DNA of 64,000 bases from Ensifer sp. Root278 (GTDB lineage: Bacteria > Pseudomonadota > Alphaproteobacteria > Rhizobiales > Rhizobiaceae), in NCBI RefSeq assembly GCF_001429285.1, contig NZ_LMJJ01000004.1:62001-126000 (forward strand). Reading direction: 5' to 3'. The notes beneath the pieces are model-generated. The model did not search any database. It saw nothing but the letters and a program-made list of their open reading frames with translations, and was not told the DNA's origin. Below are positions 55,780 through 64,000 of the stretch, in pieces. Within the stretch, counting starts at the first letter, position 1. Each line of letters begins with the position of its first letter. The position numbers and the translations under genes were made by a program.

Positions 55780-56567
55780 CGCGCTTGTTCGTCAGTCGCC
55801 GTCGTTTCATGGGCATCGCCGGGGTGGCTGCATCCACCGTTCCGCTTGCCGGCTGCGATATGCTCGATGGGTTGCTTGCGGGCGACGATCCGGTGCGTGG
55901 CTTTCTCGCATCGGCCAACACACTGACCTACCGGTTGCAGCGACTTTTGATCCCCGTGGATCGGCTCGCACCGGAGTTCTCGGAAAGCGAGATCCGTCAG
56001 GGGCAGCGGCCGAACGGCTCGACGGACCCGACCGACCCGGCTTATCTCGCGCTGAAGGACGCGGAGTTTGCTGCCTATCGGCTCAATGTCTCGGGGCTAG
56101 TGGAGCGACCGATGCAACTGACGCTCGACGAACTCCGCAACATGCCGTCACGCACGCAGATCACACGGCATGACTGCGTCGAAGGTTGGAGTTGCGTCGC
56201 CAAGTGGACGGGCGTGCCGCTGGCCCGCGTGCTGGATGAGGCAGGCGTGAAGAGCGACGCACGTTACGTTGTCTTCCATTGCTTCGACAGCATGTCGCTC
56301 GGGCTTGCGGGCTCGGCAGCCTACTATGAATCGATCGACATGATCGACGCCCGCCATCCGCAGACGATCCTGGCCTATGGCCTGAACGGCTCTGCGCTGC
56401 CGGTCGCCAACGGCGCGCCGTTGCGCGTGCGCATCGAGCGCCAGCTCGGCTACAAGATGGCGAAGTACATCCGGGCGATCGAAGTCGTCTCCGATCTCTC
56501 GACGATTGGCGGAGGACGCGGCGGCTATTGGGAAGATCTCGGCTACGACTGGTATGCCGGTATCTAG
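55776..56567 (+). CDS. Molybdopterin-dependent oxidoreductase, sulfite-oxidase family
   Basis: A 263-residue enzyme of the sulfite-oxidase/MsrP fold. The twin-arginine signal is SRRRFMGIAGVAASTVPLAG, followed by a Cys that could be a lipobox. The molybdenum ligand Cys lies in TRHDCVEGWSCVAKWTGVP. YVVFHCFDSM and GAPLRVRIERQLGYKMAKYI are family segments. Coupled to the cytochrome b561-like gene, it likely donates or accepts electrons through it, as MsrP does with MsrQ, although the b-subunit here is not MsrQ. The substrate is unknown. Confidence 0.87.
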   Translation: MTRLFVSRRRFMGIAGVAASTVPLAGCDMLDGLLAGDDPVRGFLASANTLTYRLQRLLIPVDRLAPEFSESEIRQGQRPNGSTDPTDPAYLALKDAEFAAYRLNVSGLVERPMQLTLDELRNMPSRTQITRHDCVEGWSCVAKWTGVPLARVLDEAGVKSDARYVVFHCFDSMSLGLAGSAAYYESIDMIDARHPQTILAYGLNGSALPVANGAPLRVRIERQLGYKMAKYIRAIEVVSDLSTIGGGRGGYWEDLGYDWYAGI

Positions 56568-56670
56568 AGCGCCGCGCGTTCAGATGAACGCACTAAGGTC
56601 GCCCTGGCACTTTGTTTCTGGAGCATCTTTCCGCTTTCACGTGATTCGACTTGAAAGCGGGATGCTCCAG
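56566..56670. repeat. Intergenic palindromic repeat, type 4
   Basis: Begins AGAGCGCCGCGCGTT and ends in a long dyad with arms CTGGAGCATC (56618-56627) and GATGCTCCAG (56661-56670), with CCGCTTTC/GAAAGCGG inside. It fills the gap between the molybdopterin enzyme gene and ycjF and may double as a transcript end. Confidence 0.65.
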
Positions 56671-56687
56671 TGTCAACCGAACATGCC

Positions 56688-57773
56688 CTATTTCTCGCCG
56701 CCTTCGCTGCCGGCGCGCCCGGCACCCGGACTTAAGTCGGCCAGAAAATCGCCGATACCCGGGCGTTTCAAGGCGCGGAACGGCATCGGACGGCAAAGGT
56801 CCATGGCCGCGATGCCGATGCGCGCTGTCATCAGGCCGTTGATCACGCCTTCGCCAAGACGCGCCGAGAGCTTCGAGGCGAGGCCGTGGCCAAGCACCTG
56901 CTGGATGAGGCTGTCGCCGGCGGCGATCGAGCCGGTGACGGCAAGGTGGGCGATGACGTCGCGCATGAGCCGCAGCAGACCGAGCGTGCCGGGGCGGCCG
57001 CCGTAGAGTTCGGCCATGGCGCGGATCAGGCGAGCGGATTCGTAAAGCACATAGCCGAGGTCGACCAAGGCACGCGGGCTGACGGCTGTGACGATCGATA
57101 CGCGCTTCGAGGCGGCAAGAATGAGGCGGCGGGCCTCGCGGTCGAGCGGGCTCAGGAGTTCGCGTTCGGTGAGTTCGATCAGATGCGGCCCATCGATGAT
57201 CTCGCCCTCGGTTTCCTTCAGCCGCGTGCGGCCGCGTGCCGTTCGTGGATTGCTGGCCAGCAGATGGACTAGCTTCGTCTGCGCCGACCGCGCGCGCTTG
57301 GTGTTGCCCGAGGTCGCTGCAGCCTCCGTTTCCGATTTCAGCTTCTGGATGGCGGTAAGCTGCATCATCCCGGAGAGCTCGCGGGCAACGACGATCAGCA
57401 GCGCCAGCAGTCCGATCGCGACGACGGCAAGGGCGGTGTAACCGAGCCAATCGGCGCGGGTGAAGAGATCGCGCAGCAGGCGGTCGACCCAAAGGCCGGC
57501 GGCCAGCGAGAGAATGATGCCGAGAGCGCCGATCGCGATCTTGCCGACCGACAGGCGACGCTTGCGCGGGCTTGCTTCCGGCAACGCGAGCGCCTCGACC
57601 GCCAGCGTGGTCTCGCGGAACGGATCTTCCGCATCCGGCGTCAGCACCACATTGTCATCGAAGCTCGCGGGCGAACGCGGGACGCGCGACTGTGGGGCGG
57701 CCTGGACAGGCTTCTCCTCTCCAACCGAAAAGGCGCCGGGTCGGCGGCTGCGGCCGTTACTATCGTCACTCAT
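56688..57773 (-). CDS. ycjF: YcjF/TIGR01620 family membrane protein
   Basis: A 361-residue inner-membrane protein of the UPF0283 family. A polar N-terminus of about 70 residues precedes two membrane helices (about 78-95 and 108-128; IAIGALGIILSLAAGLWVD, ALAVVAIGLLALLIVVAREL). The C-terminal domain (about 220-345) has SPRALVDLGYVLYESARLIR, YGGRPGTLGLLRLMRDVIAH and a GSIAAGDSL segment typical of the family. Its start overlaps the ycjX stop by four bases, and YcjX-YcjF pairs are stress-linked in E. coli. Function unknown. Confidence 0.88.
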   Translation of the reverse strand: MSDDSNGRSRRPGAFSVGEEKPVQAAPQSRVPRSPASFDDNVVLTPDAEDPFRETTLAVEALALPEASPRKRRLSVGKIAIGALGIILSLAAGLWVDRLLRDLFTRADWLGYTALAVVAIGLLALLIVVARELSGMMQLTAIQKLKSETEAAATSGNTKRARSAQTKLVHLLASNPRTARGRTRLKETEGEIIDGPHLIELTERELLSPLDREARRLILAASKRVSIVTAVSPRALVDLGYVLYESARLIRAMAELYGGRPGTLGLLRLMRDVIAHLAVTGSIAAGDSLIQQVLGHGLASKLSARLGEGVINGLMTARIGIAAMDLCRPMPFRALKRPGIGDFLADLSPGAGRAGSEGGEK

Positions 57774-59266
57774 GCGAGCCGGTCTCCGAACAGAAATTGC
57801 ATGGCTCGGTCGAGACGGATATGCGGTACCGACAGTTTTAAGCCGCCGCCGGTTTCTTCGAGATGCGGCGGGCGGAAGCGGACGAAGCTGAGCTCTGGCC
57901 GAGGGTGGGCGCTTTCGACGAAGGTCGTTCCGCCCGACTGCATCTCGATCGCCTTGAAGAGCACTTCAGGATCTTCCGGCAAGTCACCGGGAAATATTGC
58001 GGTTTTCTTCTCGCCGTCAAAGATTTCGCCGTTGATCTCCTCGCCGGCGATCGGGGTGCCGACGATCACCGGCAGCGCATGGCCGTCGTGGTTGACGGTC
58101 GCTTCGCGGGTCGCCCTGACGGATGCAAGCGCCATGACCTCGAGGCCGGCGCCGCTCATGCCGATGCTCTGCGCGGCGCGATCGACCAGGCGCGCGGCGA
58201 TGCGCTCCAACCGGTCGTGGCTTTCGTGATGCAGATGATCCGCCTTCGTCGCGGCGATCAGCACCTTGTCGATCCGGCGTGTCAGGAAGGAGGAGAGCCA
58301 GCTGTTGGTTCCCGGGCGGAAGCAGGCGAGCACGTCGGCAAGCGCCTGCTCGAGATCGAGCAGCGCTTCCGGACCGTTGTTGATCGCCTGAAGCGCATCG
58401 ACCAGTACGATCTGGCGGTCGAGCCGTGCGAAGTGTTCGCGAAAGAACGGGCTCACCACATGCTTCTTGTAGGCCTCGTAGCGCCGCTCCATCATCGCCC
58501 AGAGCGAACCTTTCGGTGCGCGGCCATCCGGGAGATCGGGAAGCGGCGAGAAGGTGAGTGCCGGTGACCCCTCGAGATCGCCCGGCATCAGGAAGCGGCC
58601 AGGCGGGAGGGTCGAAGGAGAGCGTTCGTCCGCCTTGCAGGCCCTCAGATAGCCCGTGAAACTTTCGGCAAGCCTGCGGGCGCTCGCCTCGTCGGCAACG
58701 GCCGTCGGTCCGGCCGAAGCGGCCAGCGTCAGCCACTCCGCCGAAAAGGTGCTCCGGCTGGCGGCATGGGCGCGTGCCACGGCGTTGTTGCTGAACGCGC
58801 GGAAATCCTGTGCCAGCAGGGGCAGATCGAGCAACCACTCACCGGGGTAATCGACGATATCGAGCGACAGGCGGCCGGGAGAGAACAGCCGGTTCCAGCC
58901 GCTGGCACTCTCATAGTCGATCGTGATGCGCAGTTGCGAAATGGCGCGGGTCGAATCCGGCCAGATGCGATCGCGCACCAGGGCAGCGATGTGGTCCTCG
59001 TATTGGAAGCGCGGTACGGCATCGTCCGGCTGCGGTTGAAGCCTGACCTTCGAGACCCGCCCGGAACGCACCGGCTCGAACACCGGCAGGCGTCCGCCGT
59101 TCAGGAGATTGTGCACCAGCGACGAGATGAAAACCGTCTTGCCGGAGCGCGACAGGCCGGTGACACCGAGGCGGATGGAGGGATTGACGAGGCCGGAAGC
59201 TCGGTCGGTCAGATTGTCGAGCGCAATCAGGGCGTCGTCTTTGAAGCTGGTCAGGTTGGGCGCCAA
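57770..59266 (-). CDS. ycjX: YcjX-family P-loop ATPase/GTPase-like protein
   Basis: A 498-residue P-loop protein with Walker A VTGLSRSGKTVFISSLVHNL, a switch-like DIVDYPGEWLLDLPLL (Walker B DxxG) and the NKxD-type region KVLIAATKADHLHHESHDRL. The family couples to YcjF and is widespread in proteobacteria. No ATG fits the N-terminus: the TTG at 59266 (LAPNLTSFKDDALIALDNLT) is the best start, and the in-frame extension to 59392 is not protein-like. It overlaps ycjF by four bases. Confidence 0.87.
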   Translation of the reverse strand: MAPNLTSFKDDALIALDNLTDRASGLVNPSIRLGVTGLSRSGKTVFISSLVHNLLNGGRLPVFEPVRSGRVSKVRLQPQPDDAVPRFQYEDHIAALVRDRIWPDSTRAISQLRITIDYESASGWNRLFSPGRLSLDIVDYPGEWLLDLPLLAQDFRAFSNNAVARAHAASRSTFSAEWLTLAASAGPTAVADEASARRLAESFTGYLRACKADERSPSTLPPGRFLMPGDLEGSPALTFSPLPDLPDGRAPKGSLWAMMERRYEAYKKHVVSPFFREHFARLDRQIVLVDALQAINNGPEALLDLEQALADVLACFRPGTNSWLSSFLTRRIDKVLIAATKADHLHHESHDRLERIAARLVDRAAQSIGMSGAGLEVMALASVRATREATVNHDGHALPVIVGTPIAGEEINGEIFDGEKKTAIFPGDLPEDPEVLFKAIEMQSGGTTFVESAHPRPELSFVRFRPPHLEETGGGLKLSVPHIRLDRAMQFLFGDRLA

Positions 59267-59397
59267 ATCTTGCTCTTTCTTGCGGCGTAGTTCCGTGGGG
59301 CGTTCTGCTGGCGTCGTCCGGCAGAACTGTCGCACGCAGGCAGCCACCGCGATATAGGCAATATTTCCCCGGTCGCAACGAGGACCCGGCAATTCTT

Positions 59398-59916
59398 CTA
59401 TTGGTTGGGCAGCAGGATCGAGACCAATGTCGCGACCGCTGCGCCATCTTTCGGCGCGACGGCGGGCAGGTCGAGGATCGAAAGCCCCGCCGGCGGATAA
59501 CCGTAGGCAAACGCCTCACGCGCGGCGTCGTCTCCGACCAGCCGGTGAAGCAATTGCTCGATCATCGGGTTGTGCCCGACCAGCATCAGCGAATTCAGAT
59601 GCCGATGGGCGTCGATGAGGTCGAAGTAGACCGTTGCCGGTCCCGAATAGAGTGCATCGATGTAACGAATATCGAGACTTTCGCTGACGGTGCGAAAGAA
59701 CGGTTCGGCGGTTTCGCGGCAGCGCACGGCGGTGGAACAGAGGATGCGCTCGGGGCGGATGCCGCGGTCGACAGCCATCTGCGCGAGCCGTTCCGCATCG
59801 ACATAACCGACCTCGTCCAGCGCCCGGTCGAAGTCGCGTTGCCCGGGCAACGCCCAGCCGGAACGCGCGTGCCGCAGAAGGTAAAGGCGAAGGGCCTTGG
59901 GGGCGCTGTCTTGCAT
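59398..59916 (-). CDS. SixA-like histidine phosphatase
   Basis: A 172-residue phosphoglycerate-mutase-fold phosphatase of the SixA type. The catalytic His is in LYLLRHARSGWALP, the second His in LMLVGHNPMIEQLL, and STAVRCRETAEPFF holds the Arg/Glu region. In E. coli SixA acts on phospho-His of PTS or Hpt proteins. A small-molecule or phosphohistidine target is possible here. The ATG at 59916 (MQDSAPKALRLYLL) is chosen; upstream in-frame sequence is atypical. Confidence 0.85.
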   Translation of the reverse strand: MQDSAPKALRLYLLRHARSGWALPGQRDFDRALDEVGYVDAERLAQMAVDRGIRPERILCSTAVRCRETAEPFFRTVSESLDIRYIDALYSGPATVYFDLIDAHRHLNSLMLVGHNPMIEQLLHRLVGDDAAREAFAYGYPPAGLSILDLPAVAPKDGAAVATLVSILLPNQ

Positions 59917-60332
59917 CGAGCGGTTTCCGGTGGCTGCCTGTCGCTTGTGGCGGCAGGGTCGAATGGTGTTGTCCGGGCACAGCTTGCGCGTCGCCCGGCA
60001 GACCTCCACCTTTTCCCTCGGGAACCGCAAAGATCAAGCTGCCGGCTGCTTTTTTCCGGGGATCGGCAAGCTGCTGCGCTTTGCCGCGGTCGCGATCAGG
60101 CGATCCAATGACGCAAACACATCAGTCTCACTTTTCAGCGAGGACGGCCGGACGCAGCGGTACGTACAAGCAGGAATTCAAGTTCCAATGTGTAATTTTG
60201 ATGAAATATTCGTCAGTTAGCCTGAATCGCGAGCAATATTAAAATACGGTTGAGTGCCTGTTCCGAGGCTTGAATCGAGGCTTCCATAGGTCTATACAGC
60301 GCCGCAATGAGATGTTCTTCAGGAGAATCGCG
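59917..60332. other. 416-base region upstream of dksA
   Basis: No gene is supported. It contains the dksA promoter at 60269-60297 and otherwise AT-richer sequence from about 60170 to 60260. No repeat or terminator was recognised. Confidence 0.5.
60269..60297 (+). promoter_or_regulatory. Housekeeping-type promoter of dksA
   Basis: CTTGAA (60269-60274), 17-base spacer, CTATAC (60292-60297). This matches the rhizobial sigma-70 consensus CTTGAC-N17-CTATAT with two changes. The expected start near 60304 gives a leader of about 30 bases, which agrees with the TTG start of dksA and leaves no room for an ATG at 60312 to have a ribosome site. Confidence 0.7.
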
Positions 60333-60752
60333 TTGAGTGAGAAGATCGATCTTAGTACCTTCGTCCTGTCCGAGGACGATGAATTCATGAATGCCAACCA
60401 CCGGGCGTATTTCCGGGCCAAGTTGAATGCTTGGAAAAATGACATCCTTCGTGAGGCACGCGAGACACTGGATCACTTGGCAGAGGAGAGCGCCAATCAT
60501 CCCGATCTCGCAGACAGGGCTTCTTCCGAAACGGATCGGGCAATTGAGCTCAGAGCCCGGGACCGTCAGCGCAAGCTGATCTCCAAGATCGACGCGGCGC
60601 TGCAACGGCTCGATGAAGGCACCTACGGCTACTGCGAAGAGACCGGTGAGCCAATCGGCCTGAAGCGGCTGGACGCACGGCCAATCGCAACCCTGTCGAT
60701 CGAGGCGCAAGAGCGTCACGAGCGTCGGGAAAAGGTCTACCGGGACGAATAG
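60333..60752 (+). CDS. dksA: RNA polymerase-binding transcription factor DksA
   Basis: Stringent-response cofactor that binds the RNA polymerase secondary channel with ppGpp. At 139 residues it has a coiled coil (about 25-100; AYFRAKLNAWKNDILREARE, with ASSETDRAIELRARDR holding the tip Asp residues) and a C-terminal zinc-finger region that keeps only one Cys (GTYGYCEETGEPIGLKRLDA) of the canonical four. The start is TTG at 60333, with AGGAG eight bases upstream; the ATG at 60312 lacks a site. A terminator follows at 60781. Confidence 0.92.
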   Translation: MSEKIDLSTFVLSEDDEFMNANHRAYFRAKLNAWKNDILREARETLDHLAEESANHPDLADRASSETDRAIELRARDRQRKLISKIDAALQRLDEGTYGYCEETGEPIGLKRLDARPIATLSIEAQERHERREKVYRDE

Positions 60753-60777
60753 GATATCCGACTATCGGAACTGTCTG

Positions 60778-60812
60778 AAAAAAGGCGCGGCTCAAACCGC
60801 GCCTTTTTCTTT
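60778..60812 (+). terminator. Rho-independent terminator of dksA
   Basis: AAAGGCGCGG (60781-60790) pairs with CCGCGCCTTT (60797-60806), loop CTCAAA, followed by TTCTTTT; the A-run on the left makes it bidirectional. Confidence 0.9.
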
Positions 60813-60878
60813 TGGACCGATTGCTTACCAAGGGTGGACCGCTTCGCGATGCCCAGCGGCGTCACCCGCGAGGGGAAG

Positions 60879-61880
60879 CTATGGCTTCCGGCCGGCGGAG
60901 ATATCGGCCAGCATACGGTTCATTTCTTCTTCGATGGTCGGCTCCTTGCGGCCGCCTTCGGCGCCGGGGGCGCCAAGCGTCGGCTCCTGACGGCCGGATG
61001 GCGCCAGGGAGCGGCTCTCCGGTGCCACCATGTTCGTGGAGGCAACGGTGCCTGGGTTCGGTACCGTGGCCGGGCCAAGACGCTGCAGGTCGCCGCTGAT
61101 CTCCGCATCGAGCAGGCGCTCGAAATCCGTGAGGGCAGTGGCCGGCGCCGGCTGGGGCTGCTGGATGGTGGGGGCCGGGCGCTGCAACTGCACGGGTTGT
61201 ACGGGGATTGGCTGCGCCTGGACTTGCTGGACCGCCGGTGCGGACCTGTTTATGGCGATTTCGAAGTTCGACTGGGGCGCCGAAGCGGCCGTGACAGCCG
61301 GGATTTCCGGAGCCTGCTGCACGGACGGACGGACAGGCGGACGTTGTTCGGCCGCAAGGACGGGTGCGGCGACCGGGCGCTGCTCCACGACAACGCGCGG
61401 CGGCGCGGCCGGCTCGATACGGGTGACCGGTTGTTCCCCCGGTTGGGCAACGGGGCGGACCGGCGTTACGGCGGCGACGGTTTCAGCTTCAAACGAAGGT
61501 GCGGCTTGTTGCGGAAGCTCTCGCGTTGCCGGCCGGCTGTCCACTGCCAGCGGTTCCGCTACCTTGCGCTCCGCGACGGCCGCACGCTCCTCGGGCGCAC
61601 CGATCCGGCTCTCGATGACGATATCCGTCGGGCCGCCGATCATGATCAGATGCTCGACATCATCGCGGCGCACGAGCACCAGGCGGCGACGGGTGTCGAC
61701 GGCAGCGGCATCGAGCACGGCAAGGCGCGGCTGGCGGTTCTTGCCGCCGCGAATGAAGGGCGAGGAGGGGCGATTGCGCATGATCCAGAGCACGGCCACG
61801 AGGCAGAGAAGTCCGATCGCGACGGCTGCGGCGGCGATGACGAACCGGCTGCCATTGTCTGCGATGATCGTTTCCATCAT
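60879..61880 (-). CDS. FliO-like membrane protein with long Pro/Gln-rich tail
   Basis: A 333-residue protein with one N-terminal membrane helix (about 12-33; FVIAAAAVAIGLLCLVAVLW), a short FliO-like cytoplasmic domain (about 48-92; RLVLVRRDDVEHLIMIGGPT, DIVIES), and a long low-complexity tail rich in Pro, Gln, Ala and Val (about 95-290), ending in a small conserved-looking segment (EPTIEEEMNRMLADISAGRK). FliO helps assemble the flagellar export gate, but no flagellar genes are near, and the FliO call rests on the short domain only. It is divergent from cckA. Confidence 0.6.
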   Translation of the reverse strand: MMETIIADNGSRFVIAAAAVAIGLLCLVAVLWIMRNRPSSPFIRGGKNRQPRLAVLDAAAVDTRRRLVLVRRDDVEHLIMIGGPTDIVIESRIGAPEERAAVAERKVAEPLAVDSRPATRELPQQAAPSFEAETVAAVTPVRPVAQPGEQPVTRIEPAAPPRVVVEQRPVAAPVLAAEQRPPVRPSVQQAPEIPAVTAASAPQSNFEIAINRSAPAVQQVQAQPIPVQPVQLQRPAPTIQQPQPAPATALTDFERLLDAEISGDLQRLGPATVPNPGTVASTNMVAPESRSLAPSGRQEPTLGAPGAEGGRKEPTIEEEMNRMLADISAGRKP

Positions 61881-62144
61881 AGGCTGAACTCCTTCTGCCT
61901 TTCGAGTGCCAGTATTTGACGGCTTTTTTCGGGCCCGGACAAGGACTTCGCCGACATTCCCTGTGAATTGGCTGCAATGCTTCCGCAGAGGTGCTTTTTG
62001 CTGTTATCTCTGATTGTTAAAGATGATTCTTGTCCGAATGATCGAGGGCCTATCGGGAATGACCGATTTCGCCCGGCGGATTACGCGGATACCGGCCGGA
62101 AGTGCCGGCCCGCGCGCGCGGTGCCGGCCGCATAAGAGGATCCG

Positions 62145-64000
62145 ATGACGAAATTGCGGCAGTCAGGCGACTACCAGATGCCGGTTGTTGACCGTGGCGT
62201 CAGGCCAGGCACCGTGCTGCGGATCGTTCTGCTCGCGATCGTCCTCACCGTGTCAGCCATCGCCTTCGTGATCTTCAAGAACGAGATGGAAAACGAGATC
62301 GTTCTCGGCATCCTCGGCGTTCTTGCCATGGTCGGCATCTTCTTCCTCGTCTCCTCCGTCATCGGCTTCATCGAGGTCATGCCGCAGTCGCGCCCGGACG
62401 AACTGGCGCGCGCCTTTCTCGATGCCCATGAGGACGGCACGATCGTCACCGACCGCAAGGGCCGGATCATCTACGCCAACGCCGCCTATGGCGCGCTGAC
62501 GGGTGCCAAGAGCGCCGCCGGCATCCAGTCGCTGGAAACCATCCTATCGCGCAATCGCGAGGCGACGGAAGCGATCTATCGGCTGACGAACGGTCTACAC
62601 GAGGGCAAGCAGGGGCATGAGGAATTCCGCCTGCTGAAGCCGCTCGCGACCAGCACCTCCAGCGGCTCCGGCGCCCATTGGTTCCGGCTGAAGGCGCGGG
62701 TGCTGCCGCTCGAAGACAGCGAGCGCAATCCGCTTTATCTCTGGCAGATTGCCGACATTACGGCGGAGCGCGACGACCAGGAGCGCTTCTTCAAGGAACT
62801 GCAGAACGCGATCGACTATCTCGACCACGCGCCGGCCGGCTTCTTCTCTGCCGGGCGCAAGGGCGAGATCTTCTACATTAATGCCACGCTCGCCGATTGG
62901 CTCGGCATCGACCTGACCAAGTTCCAGCCGGGGTCGATCAGCATCGGCGACCTGGTGGCCGGCGAGGGGCTGACGCTGGTTCAGGCCGTGCAGGCGGAGC
63001 CTGGCCTGAAGAAAACCAAGATGCTCGACCTCGATCTGCGCAAGCTGAACGGCCAGAGCCTGCCGGTGCGCATGATCCACCGGGTCTCCTCGACGCGCGA
63101 CGGGGCACCCGGCGAAAGCCGCACCATCGTCATGTCGCGCGAAGGCGGCGAGGACAACGAGCAATCGGCGTCGAGCGCGGCAATGCGCTTTACCCGCTTC
63201 TTCAACAATACGCCGATGGCGATCGCCTCCGTCGATGGCAATGGCCGGATTCTGCGCACCAACGCGCCGTTCCTGAAGCTCTTCTCCGGCCTCGTCTCGC
63301 AGGACGACGTCGAGCGCGGGGCGCTGATCGAAGCCGTGGTGCACGAAACCGAAAAGGGCCGACTGCACGAGGCGTTGGCGGCAGCCAAGGACCGGCAGGG
63401 TGACATCGCGCCGATCGATGCGCTGCACCCGAAGGATGGCGAGCGCCACTTCCGCTTCTATATCAACGCCGTGATCGACCAGAGCGATCAGTCGCCAGAG
63501 GAAGCGGCAATCATCCATGCGCTTGAAATCACCGAGCAGAAGGCGCTCGAGAACCAGATGGCGCAGACCCAGAAGATGAACGCCGTGGGCACGCTCGCCG
63601 GCGGCATCGCGCACGACTTCAACAACGTGCTGACGGCGATCCTGCTGTCGTCCGACCACCTGCTTCTGTCGGCCCGTACGGCAGATCCGAGCTTTGCCGA
63701 TCTCATGGAGATCAAGCGCAACGCCAACCGCGCTGCGGTGCTTGTGCGCCAATTGCTCGCTTTCTCGCGCAAGCAGACGATGCGGCCGACGGTGCTCAAT
63801 ATGACGGATGTGATCGGCGACCTGCGCATGCTGGTCGACCGCATGACCGGAACCAACGTCAAGGTCGAGGTGGACTACGGCCGCGATCTTTGGCCGGTCA
63901 AGACCGATCTCGGCCAGTTCGAACAGGTGCTGCTGAACCTGGCGGTCAATGCCCGCGACGCAATGCCCGAGGGCGGCACGATCACGCTTCGGACGCGCAA
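62145..64000 (+). CDS. cckA: Cell-cycle histidine kinase CckA (partial, 3' end outside window)
   Basis: Hybrid kinase that phosphorylates CtrA through ChpT and so controls the cell cycle. The first 618 codons are present: two membrane helices (about 26-44 and 53-73), two or three PAS-like domains (from about residue 85, DELARAFLDAHEDGTIVTDR; DYLDHAPAGFFSAGRKGEIF; and MRFTRFFNNTPMAIASVDGN), the dimerisation/H-box with the phospho-His in LAGGIAHDFNNVLTAIL (about 487), and the start of the ATPase domain with LLNLAVNARDAMPEGGTITL (N-box). The receiver domain lies beyond the window. The ATG at 62145 follows AGAGGATCCG. Confidence 0.9.
   Translation, partial: MTKLRQSGDYQMPVVDRGVRPGTVLRIVLLAIVLTVSAIAFVIFKNEMENEIVLGILGVLAMVGIFFLVSSVIGFIEVMPQSRPDELARAFLDAHEDGTIVTDRKGRIIYANAAYGALTGAKSAAGIQSLETILSRNREATEAIYRLTNGLHEGKQGHEEFRLLKPLATSTSSGSGAHWFRLKARVLPLEDSERNPLYLWQIADITAERDDQERFFKELQNAIDYLDHAPAGFFSAGRKGEIFYINATLADWLGIDLTKFQPGSISIGDLVAGEGLTLVQAVQAEPGLKKTKMLDLDLRKLNGQSLPVRMIHRVSSTRDGAPGESRTIVMSREGGEDNEQSASSAAMRFTRFFNNTPMAIASVDGNGRILRTNAPFLKLFSGLVSQDDVERGALIEAVVHETEKGRLHEALAAAKDRQGDIAPIDALHPKDGERHFRFYINAVIDQSDQSPEEAAIIHALEITEQKALENQMAQTQKMNAVGTLAGGIAHDFNNVLTAILLSSDHLLLSARTADPSFADLMEIKRNANRAAVLVRQLLAFSRKQTMRPTVLNMTDVIGDLRMLVDRMTGTNVKVEVDYGRDLWPVKTDLGQFEQVLLNLAVNARDAMPEGGTITLRTR

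Overview
This 64 kb stretch is high-GC alphaproteobacterial chromosome, and its gene content points to Sinorhizobium/Ensifer or a very close relative. The strongest pointers are a sinR-sinI quorum-sensing pair directly beside a dme-type malic enzyme, a giant polar-growth protein of the GPR/RgsE type, separate petA-petB-petC genes, a DksA with a degenerate zinc site, and several families of intergenic palindromes that I recall as common in this genus. Genus is an inference; no rRNA or tRNA gene is visible. There is no CRISPR array, insertion sequence, prophage or integrase, so this is mostly core genome with one small accessory-looking patch.

Layout. 0-4 kb: end of a tad pilus cluster (tadG cut by the window edge, a TadE-like pseudopilin), a DUF1003 membrane protein and an LTA-synthase-like sulfatase-fold enzyme. 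4.3-9 kb: nadE, a two-helix membrane protein, a TolB-like propeller protein and an ankyrin-repeat protein. 9-14 kb: a CHASE4-GGDEF cyclase, then a LacI-type regulator divergent from a PhyH-like dioxygenase and an SDR. 14-15 kb: a cobalamin riboswitch and bluB (lower-ligand synthesis for B12). 15-21 kb: DUF2865 protein, sinI, sinR, dme. 21-28 kb: LpxH-like phosphoesterase, MFS transporter, dipeptide epimerase, and an mlaE-mlaF-mlaD-lipoprotein lipid transport operon. 28-32.5 kb: BON protein, small secreted protein, hemF, soxR divergent from a flavin reductase with a SoxR box between them, trmL, GNAT. 33-37 kb: two ABCB-type half-transporters. 37-40 kb: cytochrome bc1 operon petABC with a candidate FNR/FixK box. 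40-42.5 kb: a low-cohesion patch with a GrpB-family gene, a frameshifted second prs and a VOC protein. 42.7-49.5 kb: the giant coiled-coil protein. 50-54 kb: Hpt protein, ferredoxin, a candidate small RNA, DUF922 protein and folP-folB-folK. 54-64 kb: a periplasmic protein, a cytochrome b561/molybdopterin oxidoreductase pair, ycjF-ycjX, a SixA-like phosphatase, dksA, a FliO-like protein and cckA (cut by the right edge).

How it works together. Several loci carry visible, self-consistent control: a 20-bp lux-type dyad before sinI, an 18-bp SoxR dyad inside a 19-bp-spaced promoter, a B12 riboswitch before bluB, an FNR-like box before petA, and a CTTGAA-N17-CTATAC promoter before dksA. Envelope building and growth recur (LTA-synthase-like protein, Mla system, LpxH-like protein, GPR, CckA). 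The observations I would check first are the prs frameshift, the two 29-residue repeat arrays in the giant protein, the candidate anti-Shine-Dalgarno small RNA near 51.1 kb, and the LacI/PhyH/SDR locus of unknown substrate. I did not see a clearly new multi-gene system.
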